This document shows, one piece after another, positions 25,505 through 34,446 of a DNA stretch of 64,000 nt. Under the pieces are notes generated by a model. It saw nothing but the letters and a program-made list of their open reading frames with translations, did no database searches and had not been told where the DNA came from. The position numbers were made by a program, and so were the translations under genes. The stretch's first letter is position 1. Every line of letters starts with the position of its first letter. Source of the DNA: Roseinatronobacter sp. S2 (GTDB lineage: Bacteria; Pseudomonadota; Alphaproteobacteria; Rhodobacterales; Rhodobacteraceae); the NCBI RefSeq assembly GCF_029581395.1, contig NZ_CP121113.1:1360001-1424000 (forward strand). Direction: 5' to 3'.

Positions 25505-25582
25505 ATTTTCGGCACCCATACATCTGACGGCAGGCAGAGCGCTGGTTCTGCCTGCCGTCCCTTGACGCGGAAAGGGACACAT

Positions 25583-26410
25583 ATGCTCAGGATCGAAGGT
25601 CTGACCAAGACCTACAAGACAGGCGACAAGGCGCTGTCGGATGTCTCTTTTGAGGTGCCCAAGGGGCAGGTTGTCGGGCTGATCGGTCCATCAGGTGCGG
25701 GCAAATCAACGTTGATCCGTTGCATAAACCGGCTGGTGGAACCCACATCGGGCAAGGTGCTGCTGAATGATGTGAACCTGCCCGCCCTGCGCACGGCTGA
25801 CTTGCGTCGCGCACGCCGCCGCATTGGTATGATCTTTCAGGAATATGCGCTTGTCGAGCGGCTGACGGTTATGGAAAACGTGCTGTCGGGGCGACTGGGC
25901 TATGTGGGGTTCTGGCGCAGTTTCATGCGTCGCTACCCCGCCACTGACATTTCAAATGCGTTTCGCCTGCTGGACCGTGTCGGGCTGATGCAACATGCCG
26001 ACAAGCGCGCGGATGCGCTGTCAGGTGGTCAGCGCCAGCGCGTGGGGATTGCGCGCGCGCTGTCCCAAGACCCCGAATTGCTGCTGATTGACGAACCCAC
26101 CGCCAGCCTTGACCCGAAAACCAGCCGCCAGATCATGCGCCTGATCGTGGAAATCTGCCGCGAGCGTGGCTTGCCTGCGATCATCAACATTCATGATGTG
26201 GTGCTGGCGCAGCAGTTCGCGGACCGGATTATCGGGTTGCAGGCCGGGCGTGTGGTGTTTGACGGCCCGCCCGAGGGCCTGACCGAAACTGTCCTGACCC
26301 AGATCTATGGCGAGGAGGACTGGACCGCGATGCGCAACGGTGCCGCCGAGGATGCAGAGGCCGAAGCCGAGGAGAAGGCGCAGGCCGAAAAGATGCTGAG
26401 GGCGTTATGA
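25583..26410 (+). CDS. phnC: Phosphonate ABC transporter ATP-binding protein PhnC
   Basis: A 275-residue ABC ATPase with Walker [10 protein letters not shown] (35-43), signature [15 protein letters not shown] (about 149-163), Walker [13 protein letters not shown] and the H-loop INIHDV. It has the PhnC hallmark [21 protein letters not shown]. The start at 25583 has AAAGGGA upstream; an upstream TTG at 25562 is less likely. The Glu/Ala-rich C-terminal tail ([16 protein letters not shown]) is unusual but follows the complete domain. It overlaps phnE by ATGA. Confidence 0.93.
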   Translation: MLRIEGLTKTYKTGDKALSDVSFEVPKGQVVGLIGPSGAGKSTLIRCINRLVEPTSGKVLLNDVNLPALRTADLRRARRRIGMIFQEYALVERLTVMENVLSGRLGYVGFWRSFMRRYPATDISNAFRLLDRVGLMQHADKRADALSGGQRQRVGIARALSQDPELLLIDEPTASLDPKTSRQIMRLIVEICRERGLPAIINIHDVVLAQQFADRIIGLQAGRVVFDGPPEGLTETVLTQIYGEEDWTAMRNGAAEDAEAEAEEKAQAEKMLRAL

Positions 26411-27210
26411 GTTCGGCCTACCCAACAACATGGCGCAAACCGCCGCAGATGGTGCAGTCGCGGGGATGGCGCATTGCTTTGGCCGTCGGTGCGATAGTTT
26501 ATCTGGTGCTTGCCATTGGCACGATCGAGGTGAACTGGGCGCGCGTGATTGCCGGAATGGAGCGCGCGCAGCGCTTCGTCGCAGGATTCCTGCAACCTGA
26601 TTTCACCACCCGTTGGCGCGATATCTCGAACGGGCTGATGGAAAGCCTGACCATGACCTTCACCTCGACTGTGGTGGGGGTGCTGATTTCGGTTCCCATC
26701 GGGGTTGGGGCGGCGCGGAATGTCGCCCCGGCTTGGGTGTATTACGTCTGCCGCAGCATCATTGCTGTCAGCCGCGCGTTGCAGGAAATCATCGTGGCGA
26801 TTTTCTTCGTGGCGCTGTTCGGCTTTGGCGCGTTTGCAGGTTTCCTGACGCTGACATTTGCCACCATCGGCTTTATCGGCAAGCTGTTGGCCGAAGATAT
26901 CGAAGACATAGACGAGGCGCAGTCAGAGGCGATCCGCGCCACTGGCGCAAGCTGGCTTCAGCTGATCAATTACGCCATTCAACCGCAGGTCATGCCCCGC
27001 CTGCTTGGGCTTTCGCTGTATCGGCTGGACATCAACTTCCGCGAATCCGCTGTGATCGGGATTGTGGGTGCGGGCGGTATAGGTGCGGCACTGAATACAT
27101 CGCTGTCGCGGTATGAGTATGACAGCGCAGGCGCAATCCTGCTGATCATCATCGCCATTGTCATGATGGCCGAATACTCCTCCGGCTATTTGCGAAAGTG
27201 GATGAAATGA
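26407..27210 (+). CDS. phnE: Phosphonate ABC transporter permease PhnE (first copy)
   Basis: A 267-residue inner-membrane permease with about six membrane segments. The EAA loop that contacts PhnC is visible as [19 protein letters not shown] followed by [20 protein letters not shown]. The C-terminal part carries [18 protein letters not shown], conserved in PhnE. The start overlaps phnC and the stop overlaps the second phnE. The two permeases probably form a heterodimer. Confidence 0.92.
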   Translation: MSSAYPTTWRKPPQMVQSRGWRIALAVGAIVYLVLAIGTIEVNWARVIAGMERAQRFVAGFLQPDFTTRWRDISNGLMESLTMTFTSTVVGVLISVPIGVGAARNVAPAWVYYVCRSIIAVSRALQEIIVAIFFVALFGFGAFAGFLTLTFATIGFIGKLLAEDIEDIDEAQSEAIRATGASWLQLINYAIQPQVMPRLLGLSLYRLDINFRESAVIGIVGAGGIGAALNTSLSRYEYDSAGAILLIIIAIVMMAEYSSGYLRKWMK

Positions 27211-28019
27211 GCGTGGTTGTCGCTGAAACGCCTGTCTGGACACATCGGACCCCGCGCGCGCGCCTGATGCTATGGGCAGGGTGGCTGGCCTGTGTTGCGC
27301 TGTTTGTCTGGTGCTGGGAACGGATGACGGAACGCACGATATGGGCTTTCGTCTGGGATGCGCCCAATGCCGCAGCCGATATCGGCAGCCGTGCTTTTCC
27401 CCCGCGCTGGTCTTATATGGAACGGCTTTGGGCACCGCTTTGGGACACCATCAATATTGCCACGCTTGGCACGCTGCTGGGCATCGCAATGGCCGTGCCG
27501 CTGGCCTTTCTGGCGGCCTCCAACACGACGCCGTCACGCCTGATCCTGCGGCCGGTTGCGCTGTTTGTCATCGTGGCCACGCGGTCCATCAATTCGCTGA
27601 TATGGGCGCTGTTGTTGGTGTCCATTCTGGGGCCGGGTATTCTGGCGGGCATTCTGGCCATCGCGCTGCGATCTATCGGGTTTATCGGCAAGTTGCTGTA
27701 TGAAGCGATCGAGGAAACCGATATCCGTCAGGTCGAAGCGATCACCGCTACGGGCGCGTCACAAGGCCAGATCCTGACTTACGGGATCGTTCCGCAGGTC
27801 TTGCCCAGTTTCTACGGGATCAGCGTGTTTCGGTGGGATATCAACATCCGCGAAAGCGCTATTCTGGGGCTGGTGGGCGCAGGCGGTATTGGCGCGCAGT
27901 TGAATTCCAGCCTGAACATGCTTGCCTGGCCACAGGTTATGCTGATTATCCTTGTCATTCTTGGCACTGTGGTTGTGAGCGAATGGGTGTCCGCAAAGGT
28001 GCGTCACGCAATCATATGA
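27207..28019 (+). CDS. phnE: Phosphonate ABC transporter permease PhnE (second copy)
   Basis: A 270-residue paralogue of the preceding permease. The EAA loop reads VEAITATGASQGQILTYGI, then VPQVLPSFYGISVFRWDINI, and the C-terminal [18 protein letters not shown] matches the first copy. A longer N-terminus reaches into the periplasm (about residues 45-75). The ATG at 27207 overlaps the previous stop (ATGA); a GTG three codons earlier is less likely. This closes the transport operon. Confidence 0.92.
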   Translation: MSVVVAETPVWTHRTPRARLMLWAGWLACVALFVWCWERMTERTIWAFVWDAPNAAADIGSRAFPPRWSYMERLWAPLWDTINIATLGTLLGIAMAVPLAFLAASNTTPSRLILRPVALFVIVATRSINSLIWALLLVSILGPGILAGILAIALRSIGFIGKLLYEAIEETDIRQVEAITATGASQGQILTYGIVPQVLPSFYGISVFRWDINIRESAILGLVGAGGIGAQLNSSLNMLAWPQVMLIILVILGTVVVSEWVSAKVRHAII

Positions 28020-28333
28020 TCGAACGCAGATAGCCGGTGCACAGTTGCGGGGCGCGCGAAGCAGGCCCGTGCGTTCCTGATTGTGGCGGGACCAGACGAT
28101 AATTCCGTAATTTCCGCGCGGCACGGGCAGGTCGTCACAACACATCTGCATGGGCACACTTACCCTGCCGCCGCCCCAGTGTATGAATTCACACGGAAAA
28201 CGGGTGGGGTTCATGCATCACGCCAGTCTGTGCGGGTTGGTGGCTGCTTCTGGAGCCGCGCCTACGGGGTTGACGGAAAAGCAGGCCAGCCGTTAGATAT
28301 CAGGATGCTTTGCGAAATCAGATCCCGACACAC
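28020..28333 (+). other. Gap between phnE and the NTF2-like gene
   Basis: About 314 bases. I see no repeat, tRNA or strong terminator. A minus-strand frame starting at 28214 is open but runs deep into phnE antisense and has no recognisable family, so I treat it as chance. The region presumably holds the promoter of the NTF2-like gene; an inverted pair GTGTATGAATTCACAC (28179-28194) could be a regulator site. Confidence 0.35.
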
Positions 28334-28693
28334 ATGATGACGGAAATTATCGGCAGCAAGGATTGCGGGAACTCTCCCCGGAACCGGTTTGCGCAGCATG
28401 TGGCAATCACGCTGGAAACGGGGCGGATTGAGGCCGGGACAGTAAGCGATGCGGTTATCTGGCAACGCCCGACGGGCGCGGTGGTGCAAGGTTTTGTCGC
28501 GCTGGATCAGGCCCTTGCAGGGGGCACCGCGTGCAAGTCGGTCACTGTGGGACACGCGATCTCCCATGGCAGAACCGGCATGGCCTGCGGTGAAACTGTT
28601 TTGTCGGATGGAACAAGGCGGCGCTTTTGCCATGTGTTCGAATACACCAATACCAAAGGCAATTGCGTGGCGGTCATCAAGACCTACACCTGA
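28334..28693 (+). CDS. NTF2-like (SnoaL-fold) family protein
   Basis: A 119-residue single-domain protein of the nuclear transport factor 2-like superfamily. Typical pieces are CGNSPRNRFAQHVAITLETG (about 11-30), VIWQRPTGAVVQGF, and a C-terminal strand pair CHVFEYTNTKGNCVAVIKTY. Members bind or isomerise small hydrophobic ligands, but many have no known substrate. The ATG at 28334 (or 28337) was chosen since upstream residues do not match the family. Confidence 0.75.
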   Translation: MMTEIIGSKDCGNSPRNRFAQHVAITLETGRIEAGTVSDAVIWQRPTGAVVQGFVALDQALAGGTACKSVTVGHAISHGRTGMACGETVLSDGTRRRFCHVFEYTNTKGNCVAVIKTYT

Positions 28694-28740
28694 TTTGTCG
28701 CGTCAGGCGCGTTTCCCATCAAGCTGGATAAGCCGCACCG

Positions 28741-28920
28741 CCAAGGCAACTCCGGCTGGCCTCGCGGGTCATCGTTGGCGCAGCCGACCACGCCGCGGTC
28801 GGAATCATCCGCGAACTCGTCAACGCGGTGGCCGTGATGCCGTCGGAGGCGGGACTTGACGTTGATGTTAAGGGATTTTGGCGGCTATCCAAGGCGAAAA
28901 CCCAAAGTGTCGGGTTTTGA
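28741..28920 (+). pseudogene. C-terminal remnant of a serine recombinase
   Basis: The frame ending at the TGA 28918-28920 reads VIVGAADHAAVGIIRELV and then NAVAVMPSEAGLDVDVKGFW, which resembles the distal end of large serine recombinases (the IRELV...VVVTP region). There is no start codon or catalytic domain, and the N-terminal nine tenths is absent. It lies directly beside a tRNA gene, a common integration target. Confidence 0.5.
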
Positions 28921-28997
28921 TGGTAGCGGAGGAGGGACTTGAACCCCCGACACGCGGATTATGATTCCGCTGCTCTAACCAACTGAGCTACTCCGCC
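28921..28997 (-). tRNA. tRNA-Met (anticodon CAT)
   Basis: The reverse complement folds as a complete cloverleaf: acceptor GGCGGAG/CTCCGCT, D arm GCTC/GAGC, anticodon stem GCGGA/TCCGC with loop ATCATAA (anticodon CAT), T arm GGGGG/CCCTC with TTCAAGT, and an encoded CCA. The first pair and the D-loop look like an elongator Met tRNA, not initiator or lysidine-type Ile, though this was judged by eye. Confidence 0.95.
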
Positions 28998-29140
28998 AAG
29001 CACGGGTTGCGTTTAGTGCAGTGCTGAATCAGCGTCAAGACCTTGATAGCACCCTTGTGACGGATAATTGTCACTTCTGCCTCGTGTTTGGCAGGGGGGC
29101 GGCATAGTGTGGCCGTGGTGAACTGGAAGAGTGACATGAT

Positions 29141-30271
29141 ATGAACGGCTTAAAGCGGCAGCCCGCAGAAATTGTGTTGATTGGCGGCGGGCATACCCAT
29201 GCATTGGTCTTGCATCAACTGGCACAAATGCCGCTGCCGGATGCGCGGATTACCCTGATCACGCCCGCGCCCAAGGCCCCCTATACCGGTATGCTGCCGG
29301 GATTCATTGCCGGGCATTATACGCGCGAGGATCTGGACATCGATCTGCAACACCTGATCGACAGGGTGGGCGGCACGCTGGTTCTGGGCAAGGTCGACAG
29401 GCTGGACCGGGCGGCGGGGCTGATAGGTGGCGCGGGGTTTCGGGATATTCGCTTTGACTTTGCGGCATTGGATATCGGGATCACATCTGACCTGCCAGCA
29501 CTGCCCGGATATGCTGAACATGCTGTTTCGGCCAAGCCGCTTGGTGCATATGCGCGGCGTTGGCAGGACTGGCTGGCCGGCGTCGAGAGGGGCGCGCTGC
29601 GTCCCGATATTGCGGTTCTGGGGGCAGGGGTGGCCGGTGTGGAACTGGCGCTGGCAATGGCGTTCAGGATGACGGGGCGCGCGCATAAGCTGCGTGTCAT
29701 TGACCGGGGGCGCGCCTTGCCAAATATAGGCGGGTTTGCCCGCAAGCGGTTACTGGCACATCTTGCGCATTTCGGGATCGAGGTTCTGGAGCATACCGAA
29801 GTTACCGGTATCGAGGCGGATCATCTGCGCTGTGCAGACGGGCAGAGCATACCGGCGAGTTTCGTGGTGGGCGTCGCGGGCACGCGTCCGCAAGACTGGC
29901 TTCGCACGACCGGACTGGCGCTTGAACGCGGGTTCGTCAAGGTGGACCGCCATTTGCGCACGCTGTCGGATGACCGGATATTCGCGGTGGGTGATTGTGC
30001 CCATATGACACATGCCCCCCGTCCGAAAGCGGGTGTGTTTGCGGTGCGGCAGGCGCCGTTTCTGCTGGCCAATCTGCGCGCGGCACTGGGCGCGGGGCCG
30101 CAGCGGGCATACCAGCCACAGCGCGATTATCTGAAACTTGTGTCACTTGGCGACAAGACGGCACTGGCTGACAAATGGGGGTTGCCGCTGGAAGGGCGGT
30201 GGCTGTGGCGGCTGAAGGATGGCATTGATGCCAGATTCATGCGGCAATTCGGGCCGCGTGGCGGTGATTAG
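29141..30271 (+). CDS. FAD-dependent oxidoreductase, SelD N-terminal-type (TIGR03169-like)
   Basis: A 376-residue pyridine nucleotide-disulfide oxidoreductase family protein. The FAD Rossmann motif is IVLIGGGHTHALVL (residues 11-24), the NAD(P) motif is VLGAGVAGVELALAM (about 159-173), and the second FAD motif is IFAVGDCAHM. The GGGHTHA variant and the overall length match the domain fused to the N-terminus of SelD (selenophosphate synthetase) in some bacteria. Here it stands alone, with no selD next to it. The stop codon TAG is part of the palindromic element that follows. Confidence 0.78.
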   Translation: MNGLKRQPAEIVLIGGGHTHALVLHQLAQMPLPDARITLITPAPKAPYTGMLPGFIAGHYTREDLDIDLQHLIDRVGGTLVLGKVDRLDRAAGLIGGAGFRDIRFDFAALDIGITSDLPALPGYAEHAVSAKPLGAYARRWQDWLAGVERGALRPDIAVLGAGVAGVELALAMAFRMTGRAHKLRVIDRGRALPNIGGFARKRLLAHLAHFGIEVLEHTEVTGIEADHLRCADGQSIPASFVVGVAGTRPQDWLRTTGLALERGFVKVDRHLRTLSDDRIFAVGDCAHMTHAPRPKAGVFAVRQAPFLLANLRAALGAGPQRAYQPQRDYLKLVSLGDKTALADKWGLPLEGRWLWRLKDGIDARFMRQFGPRGGD

Positions 30272-30374
30272 AGCATATCCCGTTCATTCGCATTCACAAG
30301 ATATGCTCTAACTTATTAATTTCGCATGTTCGAGAAGCTCAAAACCGGTTCCCACTTTTGAGCAACATGCTCTA
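30269..30374. repeat. Alphaproteobacterial palindromic intergenic element (RIME-like)
   Basis: Three nested inverted repeats: TAGAGCATATC (30269-30279) with GATATGCTCTA (30300-30310); GCATGTT (30324-30330) with AACATGC (30364-30370); and GCTCAAAA (30337-30344) with TTTTGAGC (30356-30363). The ends TAGAGCAT and ATGCTCTA are also inverted copies. The core AAAACCGGTTCCCACTTTT is the hallmark of short palindromic repeats spread through many alphaproteobacterial genomes. The upstream gene's stop codon is supplied by the element. Confidence 0.75.
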
Positions 30375-30462
30375 GCCCTGACGTGATCCATGCTTTCGCG
30401 CGCGGCGGGTCCAATGGGCACCCCTGGCGGGCTTGCCCTTTGGACCCGTTGCACGAACGCGG

Positions 30463-31635
30463 CTATTGCAAATAGCGCATCGGATCGACGCTTTCCTGTC
30501 CGCGCCGCACTTCGAAATGCACGAAGCTGGGATCGCCTGCCGCGACCTTGCCGATGTTTTGCCCCTGCGACACGCGTGCATCCTTGGCTACATCCAGATT
30601 GTCGATATTGGCATAGACTGTCAGTAGCCCGTCATCATGGCGGATCACCATGATATTGACATTGCCGGTCGTGCGCGTGATTGCCGCAACCGTTCCGGCG
30701 GCGGCGGCGCGCACATTCGTTCCCGCGCTTGCGGCAATCCCGATCCCTTCGTTGCGGCCCGGCGAATAGGCGCGGATGATGCGTCCGTCCACCGGCATGA
30801 CGAAGGTTGTGCGCGATGCTTCGGTGCGTTCCTGCGACAGGTCGGCCGCAGGCGGTGTTGCGGCCTGCGCTTCTTCTTGCGCCTGATCCGCCGAAGGCAC
30901 GGGTTCCGGCAGCGGGGTGGATGCGCTGGGCGGCGGCGGGGCAGGGCTGGCGCTGCCGGGCGCGGTGGTTTCTTCGGGTTCGGGCGGTGCGGCCGCCGCC
31001 TGCCGCGTGTCCTGCTGGCGCCCGACGGGGATCAGCAACGTCTGTCCTTCACGCACGCGCATTTCCGGGTCCAGCCCGTTCCAGTCCGCAAGGGCGCGGG
31101 GCGTTACGTTATACAGACGCGCAATAATGAAGGCGGTTTCACCGCGCTGAACGACATGGCGTGTCGGCTGCTCTTCTGCGGGTTGGGTCGGGGCGGGGGC
31201 GCGCGGGCTGGTGTCCTGTCCCGTTTCGGCACGGCTGATGGCGCTGTCGGCCAGTGTGGATATTTCTATATCGCCTGCGCGTGGCGCGCCGCCCGACGCA
31301 TCTGAACCGCGCGGCAGGGCCAGCACTTCGCCGGAGCGCAATCTGGTTTCCGGTGTCAATGCATTGAAACTTGCCAACTCGCTTTCTGACATGCCGATGC
31401 GGCTGGCTACGGTGGCGACCGTGTCACCGCTGCGGGCGACAGCAACCTGATAGTCGGGATATGAGATAACGCCGCGCGAATCCGGTCTTGGGCGCTGTCC
31501 CGTGATCTCGCGTGCCGCATCTGCCGTGGTGAATCCTGCGGTTGAAGGGCGCAGGTCGGGGTCGAAGCCTTCGCAGGCTGCAAGCGCAAGAAGGGCTGCG
31601 CTGCTTAATAGTGTCACCTGGCGTTTCAGATGCAT
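30463..31635 (-). CDS. LysM/M23 murein hydrolase activator lipoprotein (NlpD-like)
   Basis: A 390-residue envelope lipoprotein: signal peptide with lipobox LLALAAC (Cys about 21), two LysM peptidoglycan-binding domains (about 63-108 with VARSGDTVATVASRIGMSES; about 157-202 with VVQRGETAFIIARLYNV), a Pro/Ala/Glu linker (about 205-270), and a C-terminal M23 (LytM) domain (about 280-390). Zinc ligands are degenerate: the usual HxGxD site reads NEGIGI, while HFEVR remains. This fits an amidase activator such as NlpD, not an active endopeptidase. It is last in the surE-pcm-nlpD order. Confidence 0.88.
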   Translation of the reverse strand: MHLKRQVTLLSSAALLALAACEGFDPDLRPSTAGFTTADAAREITGQRPRPDSRGVISYPDYQVAVARSGDTVATVASRIGMSESELASFNALTPETRLRSGEVLALPRGSDASGGAPRAGDIEISTLADSAISRAETGQDTSPRAPAPTQPAEEQPTRHVVQRGETAFIIARLYNVTPRALADWNGLDPEMRVREGQTLLIPVGRQQDTRQAAAAPPEPEETTAPGSASPAPPPPSASTPLPEPVPSADQAQEEAQAATPPAADLSQERTEASRTTFVMPVDGRIIRAYSPGRNEGIGIAASAGTNVRAAAAGTVAAITRTTGNVNIMVIRHDDGLLTVYANIDNLDVAKDARVSQGQNIGKVAAGDPSFVHFEVRRGQESVDPMRYLQ

Positions 31636-31711
31636 TTTCCTGTCACCTCTGCTGTGTCGCGCAATGGCGCTGGCGGGTTTTGTGTCCCGCGCCGCAACCG
31701 TTAGTTTTCTT

Positions 31712-32362
31712 TTAGTGCCCCAGACCTTCGAGAAGGGGCACAAAACGCACTGCGCGCATTTCCTCATACTCAAAACCATCATCATGCCGGATTACGCGGA
31801 TCAGGCTTTGCACTGTATCTGACTGACCCACCGGCACAACCATGATACCCCCGATCTTCAACTGCGCCAAGAGCGGGCCGGGCGGGTCTTCTGCCGCAGC
31901 AGTCACGATGATGCGATCAAACGGGGCCTGTTCAGGCAAACCATACGACCCGTCTGACACCATGCTTGTTATATTGTGCAACCCCAGATCGTTGAACACT
32001 CGCTGTGCCACCTGCGCCAGCGTGCGGTGACGTTCAACCGTGTAGACACGGCGCGCAAGCTGGGACAGGATGGCGGCCTGATAGCCTGATCCGGTGCCGA
32101 CTTCCAGCACCTTGTCGCGGGGGCTGACCTGCAAGGCTTCGGTCATCAGCGCCACAACGGACGGCTGGCTGATGGTTTGCCCGCAGGCAATGGGTAAGGG
32201 CATGTCTTCATAGGCGCGGTCGCTGAATATGCCGGTGACAAAGGCACGCCGGTCGATCCGTTCCATTGCCGACAGCACCCGCGCATCCGTCACCCCGCGC
32301 GAACGGATGGTATAGATAAAGCGCATGCGCTGCTCGCTCAGATCGTCGTCACCTTGCGTCAT
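31712..32362 (-). CDS. pcm: Protein-L-isoaspartate O-methyltransferase
   Basis: A 216-residue SAM-dependent methyltransferase that repairs isoaspartyl damage in proteins. Motif I is [15 protein letters not shown] (about 86-100), the family segment ERIDRRAFV lies near 31-39, [19 protein letters not shown] at 54-72 and [14 protein letters not shown] near 107-120. The start overlaps the surE stop (ATGA), indicating coupled expression. Confidence 0.93.
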   Translation of the reverse strand: MTQGDDDLSEQRMRFIYTIRSRGVTDARVLSAMERIDRRAFVTGIFSDRAYEDMPLPIACGQTISQPSVVALMTEALQVSPRDKVLEVGTGSGYQAAILSQLARRVYTVERHRTLAQVAQRVFNDLGLHNITSMVSDGSYGLPEQAPFDRIIVTAAAEDPPGPLLAQLKIGGIMVVPVGQSDTVQSLIRVIRHDDGFEYEEMRAVRFVPLLEGLGH

Positions 32363-33144
32363 TCAAGTGCCTTTTTCACATCGCTCAGGGCATCATGTGC
32401 CGTCAGATCGGCGCGCATGGGCGTGACCGAAATATAGCCGTCCAGATTGACCGCCGCATCGGTTCCCGGCGCTGTCGGCTGGTGCTGTGGCCCGCCGGTC
32501 ACCCACAGAAATTTCCGCCCCGACGGCGAGATATGCGGCTTCACCCCGAAAAACGTGTCCCGGCGGTAGCCTTGCGGGGTGACACGCAGCCCCTTCACAT
32601 CGCCCGTTGCAACAGGGGGGAAGTTCACGTTGTAAAACAGCCTGTAGTCGCCCTTGTCCCAGGGGGCCTCTTTGATCAGGCGTTCGATCACCGCCTGCCC
32701 ATGGCCTGCGGCGCTGTCAAAGATGGATGGCAGGTCTTCGGTCAGCGGGCCCATATATTGCGATAATGCAATTGCAGGCAGTCCTTGCAGGGCCGCTTCC
32801 ATGGCGCCCCCCACAGTGCCGGAATACATGACATTCTCGGCGGCGTTATTGCCACGGTTAACACCTGACAGCACCAGATCGGGGCGCGCGCCTTGCAGCA
32901 CGTCATAAAGGCCCGCCAGCACGCAATCGGCAGGGGACCCTTCGGCGGCATAGCGGCGCGTGCCAAGCTTGGCGATCATCATCGGGTGGGTGTAGCTGAT
33001 GCAATGGCCCACGCCGGATTGTTCAAACGCAGGCGCAACGACCCAGACTTCGCCATCCGGTCCCGCGATATTTTGTGCAATCTGTTCCAGAACCTGCAAG
33101 CCCGGGGCGTTGATGCCGTCGTCATTGGTTACCAGAATGCGCAT
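32359..33144 (-). CDS. surE: 5'/3'-nucleotidase SurE
   Basis: A 261-residue metal-dependent nucleotidase. The N-terminus [16 protein letters not shown] holds the metal-binding Asp pair (8-9), followed by SGVGHCISY and [20 protein letters not shown], all diagnostic. The start at 33144 has AAGGGGGT just upstream; the frame stays open into the region before rnpB, but that part is not conserved in type. It leads the surE-pcm-nlpD-like operon. Confidence 0.95.
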   Translation of the reverse strand: MRILVTNDDGINAPGLQVLEQIAQNIAGPDGEVWVVAPAFEQSGVGHCISYTHPMMIAKLGTRRYAAEGSPADCVLAGLYDVLQGARPDLVLSGVNRGNNAAENVMYSGTVGGAMEAALQGLPAIALSQYMGPLTEDLPSIFDSAAGHGQAVIERLIKEAPWDKGDYRLFYNVNFPPVATGDVKGLRVTPQGYRRDTFFGVKPHISPSGRKFLWVTGGPQHQPTAPGTDAAVNLDGYISVTPMRADLTAHDALSDVKKALE

Positions 33145-33277
33145 GATACCCCCTTGGTTTGCATATATCTTGCTTAGAACAGGGCGGCGCAGCCGACAAG
33201 GGGCTGCGCCCGAACCATTTATATGCCTGTGCGATTGTAGCAGTTGCAGCGCAGTCCCGCTTTGCCTATGTGGGGCG

Positions 33278-33678
33278 TGTGCGGATGGTCGGATGGCCGC
33301 GTGCGGGGGCGCATGCCCCTGCGCGAGGAAAGTCCGGGCTCCATGAAGTGACGGTGCCGGGTAACGCCCGGCCGGGGTAACCCGAGGGAAAGCGCCACAG
33401 AGAACAGACCGCCATGCATGCATGGTAAGGGTGAAACGGTGGGGTAAAAGCCCACCGCAGGACGGGCAACCGGACTGGCATGGCAAGCCCCACCGGGAGC
33501 AATGCCGAATAGGGACTTCGCGCGGGTATGATCCTTCCGGGATATCTCCGCAGGGCCGCTTCAGCCTGAAGTCCGGGTTGGCAGCTAGATCCTGTCCGCA
33601 AGGGCAGGGGCAGATGAATGGTCATCGACGGGGGCAACTGCCCCCTGAACAGAACCCGGCTTACAGACCATCCGCACA
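33278..33678 (+). ncRNA. rnpB: RNase P RNA (class A)
   Basis: The ends TGTGCGGATGGTC (33278-33290) and GACCATCCGCACA (33666-33678) pair as helix P1. Between them are the hallmark GAGGAAAGTCCGGGCTCC near 33325-33342, the ACAGAGAACAGACCGCC region, GGTAAGGGTGAAACGGTGGG and the downstream AGATGAATGGTCATCGAC and CAGAACCCGGCTTACAG core. About 401 nucleotides, normal for alphaproteobacteria. It processes tRNA 5' ends. Confidence 0.97.
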
Positions 33679-33834
33679 TTCATTTTTTCTGCCGTTCAGG
33701 CGAAAACCATGGCTTTCGCGGCGGAATATTTCGGGAATCCGGTTGACACGGGGCGGGAGCCTTGTAGAAGGCAGTTTCAGAATTCACGGGCGCAGGGCTG
33801 TCATGGCGCGTGTCCCGGTTCAGGAGAGTAAAAA

Positions 33835-34002
33835 ATGGCGAAGCCGACCACCATCAAGATCCGTCTGAACTCGACCGCGGGGACCGGGCATTTCTATGTG
33901 ACCAAAAAGAATGCCCGCACCATGACCGAGAAAATGACAACGCGCAAATACGACCCTGTCGTGCGCAAGCATGTCGAATACAAAGAAGGCAAGATCAAGT
34001 AA
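33835..34002 (+). CDS. rpmG: 50S ribosomal protein L33
   Basis: A 55-residue basic protein matching L33 along its full length ([20 protein letters not shown], then [17 protein letters not shown]). It lacks the CxxC pairs of the zinc-binding L33 form. CAGGAGAG upstream is the ribosome site. It is followed by a classical terminator, so it is a single-gene transcript or the end of one starting after rnpB. Confidence 0.97.
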   Translation: MAKPTTIKIRLNSTAGTGHFYVTKKNARTMTEKMTTRKYDPVVRKHVEYKEGKIK

Positions 34003-34025
34003 TCCTGCCCGACTTTAGCTGACTG

Positions 34026-34053
34026 AAAGCCGCGCCTTCGGGCGCGGTTTTTG
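34026..34053 (+). terminator. Rho-independent terminator of rpmG
   Basis: A 7-bp GC stem CCGCGCC/GGCGCGG (34030-34036 with 34041-34047), a TTCG tetraloop, and five T residues immediately after. Confidence 0.92.
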
Positions 34054-34181
34054 TTTGCGGCAAGGGTTGAATCGCGGTGATGCCAGCATGTGCCTGCGGT
34101 TATCTGCGCGTTGCGCGCGTCGGTTTATCAAGTGGACGTGGCACTGGCCGCGGATCGTTTTGGCCTGAAGCAATCCTTCGC

Positions 34182-34280
34182 CCTTGGAGTAAGCCCGCGC
34201 TATCGGCAGGCCGCGGGACGGCCCGCCGATAGTGCGGCGGCCTGCGGCCTTGATTCCGCACTGGGGTATTTTCCCAACGC
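34182..34280 (+). repeat. Truncated copy of the dispersed ~195-bp repeat (copy 5)
   Basis: It matches both ends of the repeat (GTAAGCCCGCGCTATCGG, then CAGGCCGCGGGACGGCCCGC and the CCTTGATTCCGC block) but lacks the middle of about 96 bases. The join is at ATCGG, a pentamer present at both deletion edges in full copies (for example in 4813-4820 and 4909-4916). The rest of the 444-base gap (34003-34446) contains two terminators and no gene. Confidence 0.8.
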
Positions 34281-34390
34281 CCCCTTCACGCCAAGAACGG
34301 ATAAGCGCTTGGGGCTGTTTCGGATATGATCAGAGTATATGGGGGTCCTGTTCGTGCGGTTTGCATGCGCCGCCCACCTCCCGCCACGCA

Positions 34391-34420
34391 AAACAAAAGG
34401 GCCAGTGTTTCCACTGGCCC
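34391..34420 (-). terminator. Rho-independent terminator of the YccA-like gene
   Basis: A perfect 9-bp stem GGGCCAGTG/CACTGGCCC (34399-34407 with 34412-34420) followed on the minus strand by TTTTGTTT, 27 bases beyond the stop of the YccA-like gene. Confidence 0.92.
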
Positions 34421-34446
34421 TGTGTCGCATGTGTTATGGTATCGCG

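Noticed and set aside
27759..28214. A 151-codon minus-strand frame in the gap after phnE
   Set aside because: Its second half is antisense to phnE, it lacks a convincing ribosome site, and I recognise no family.
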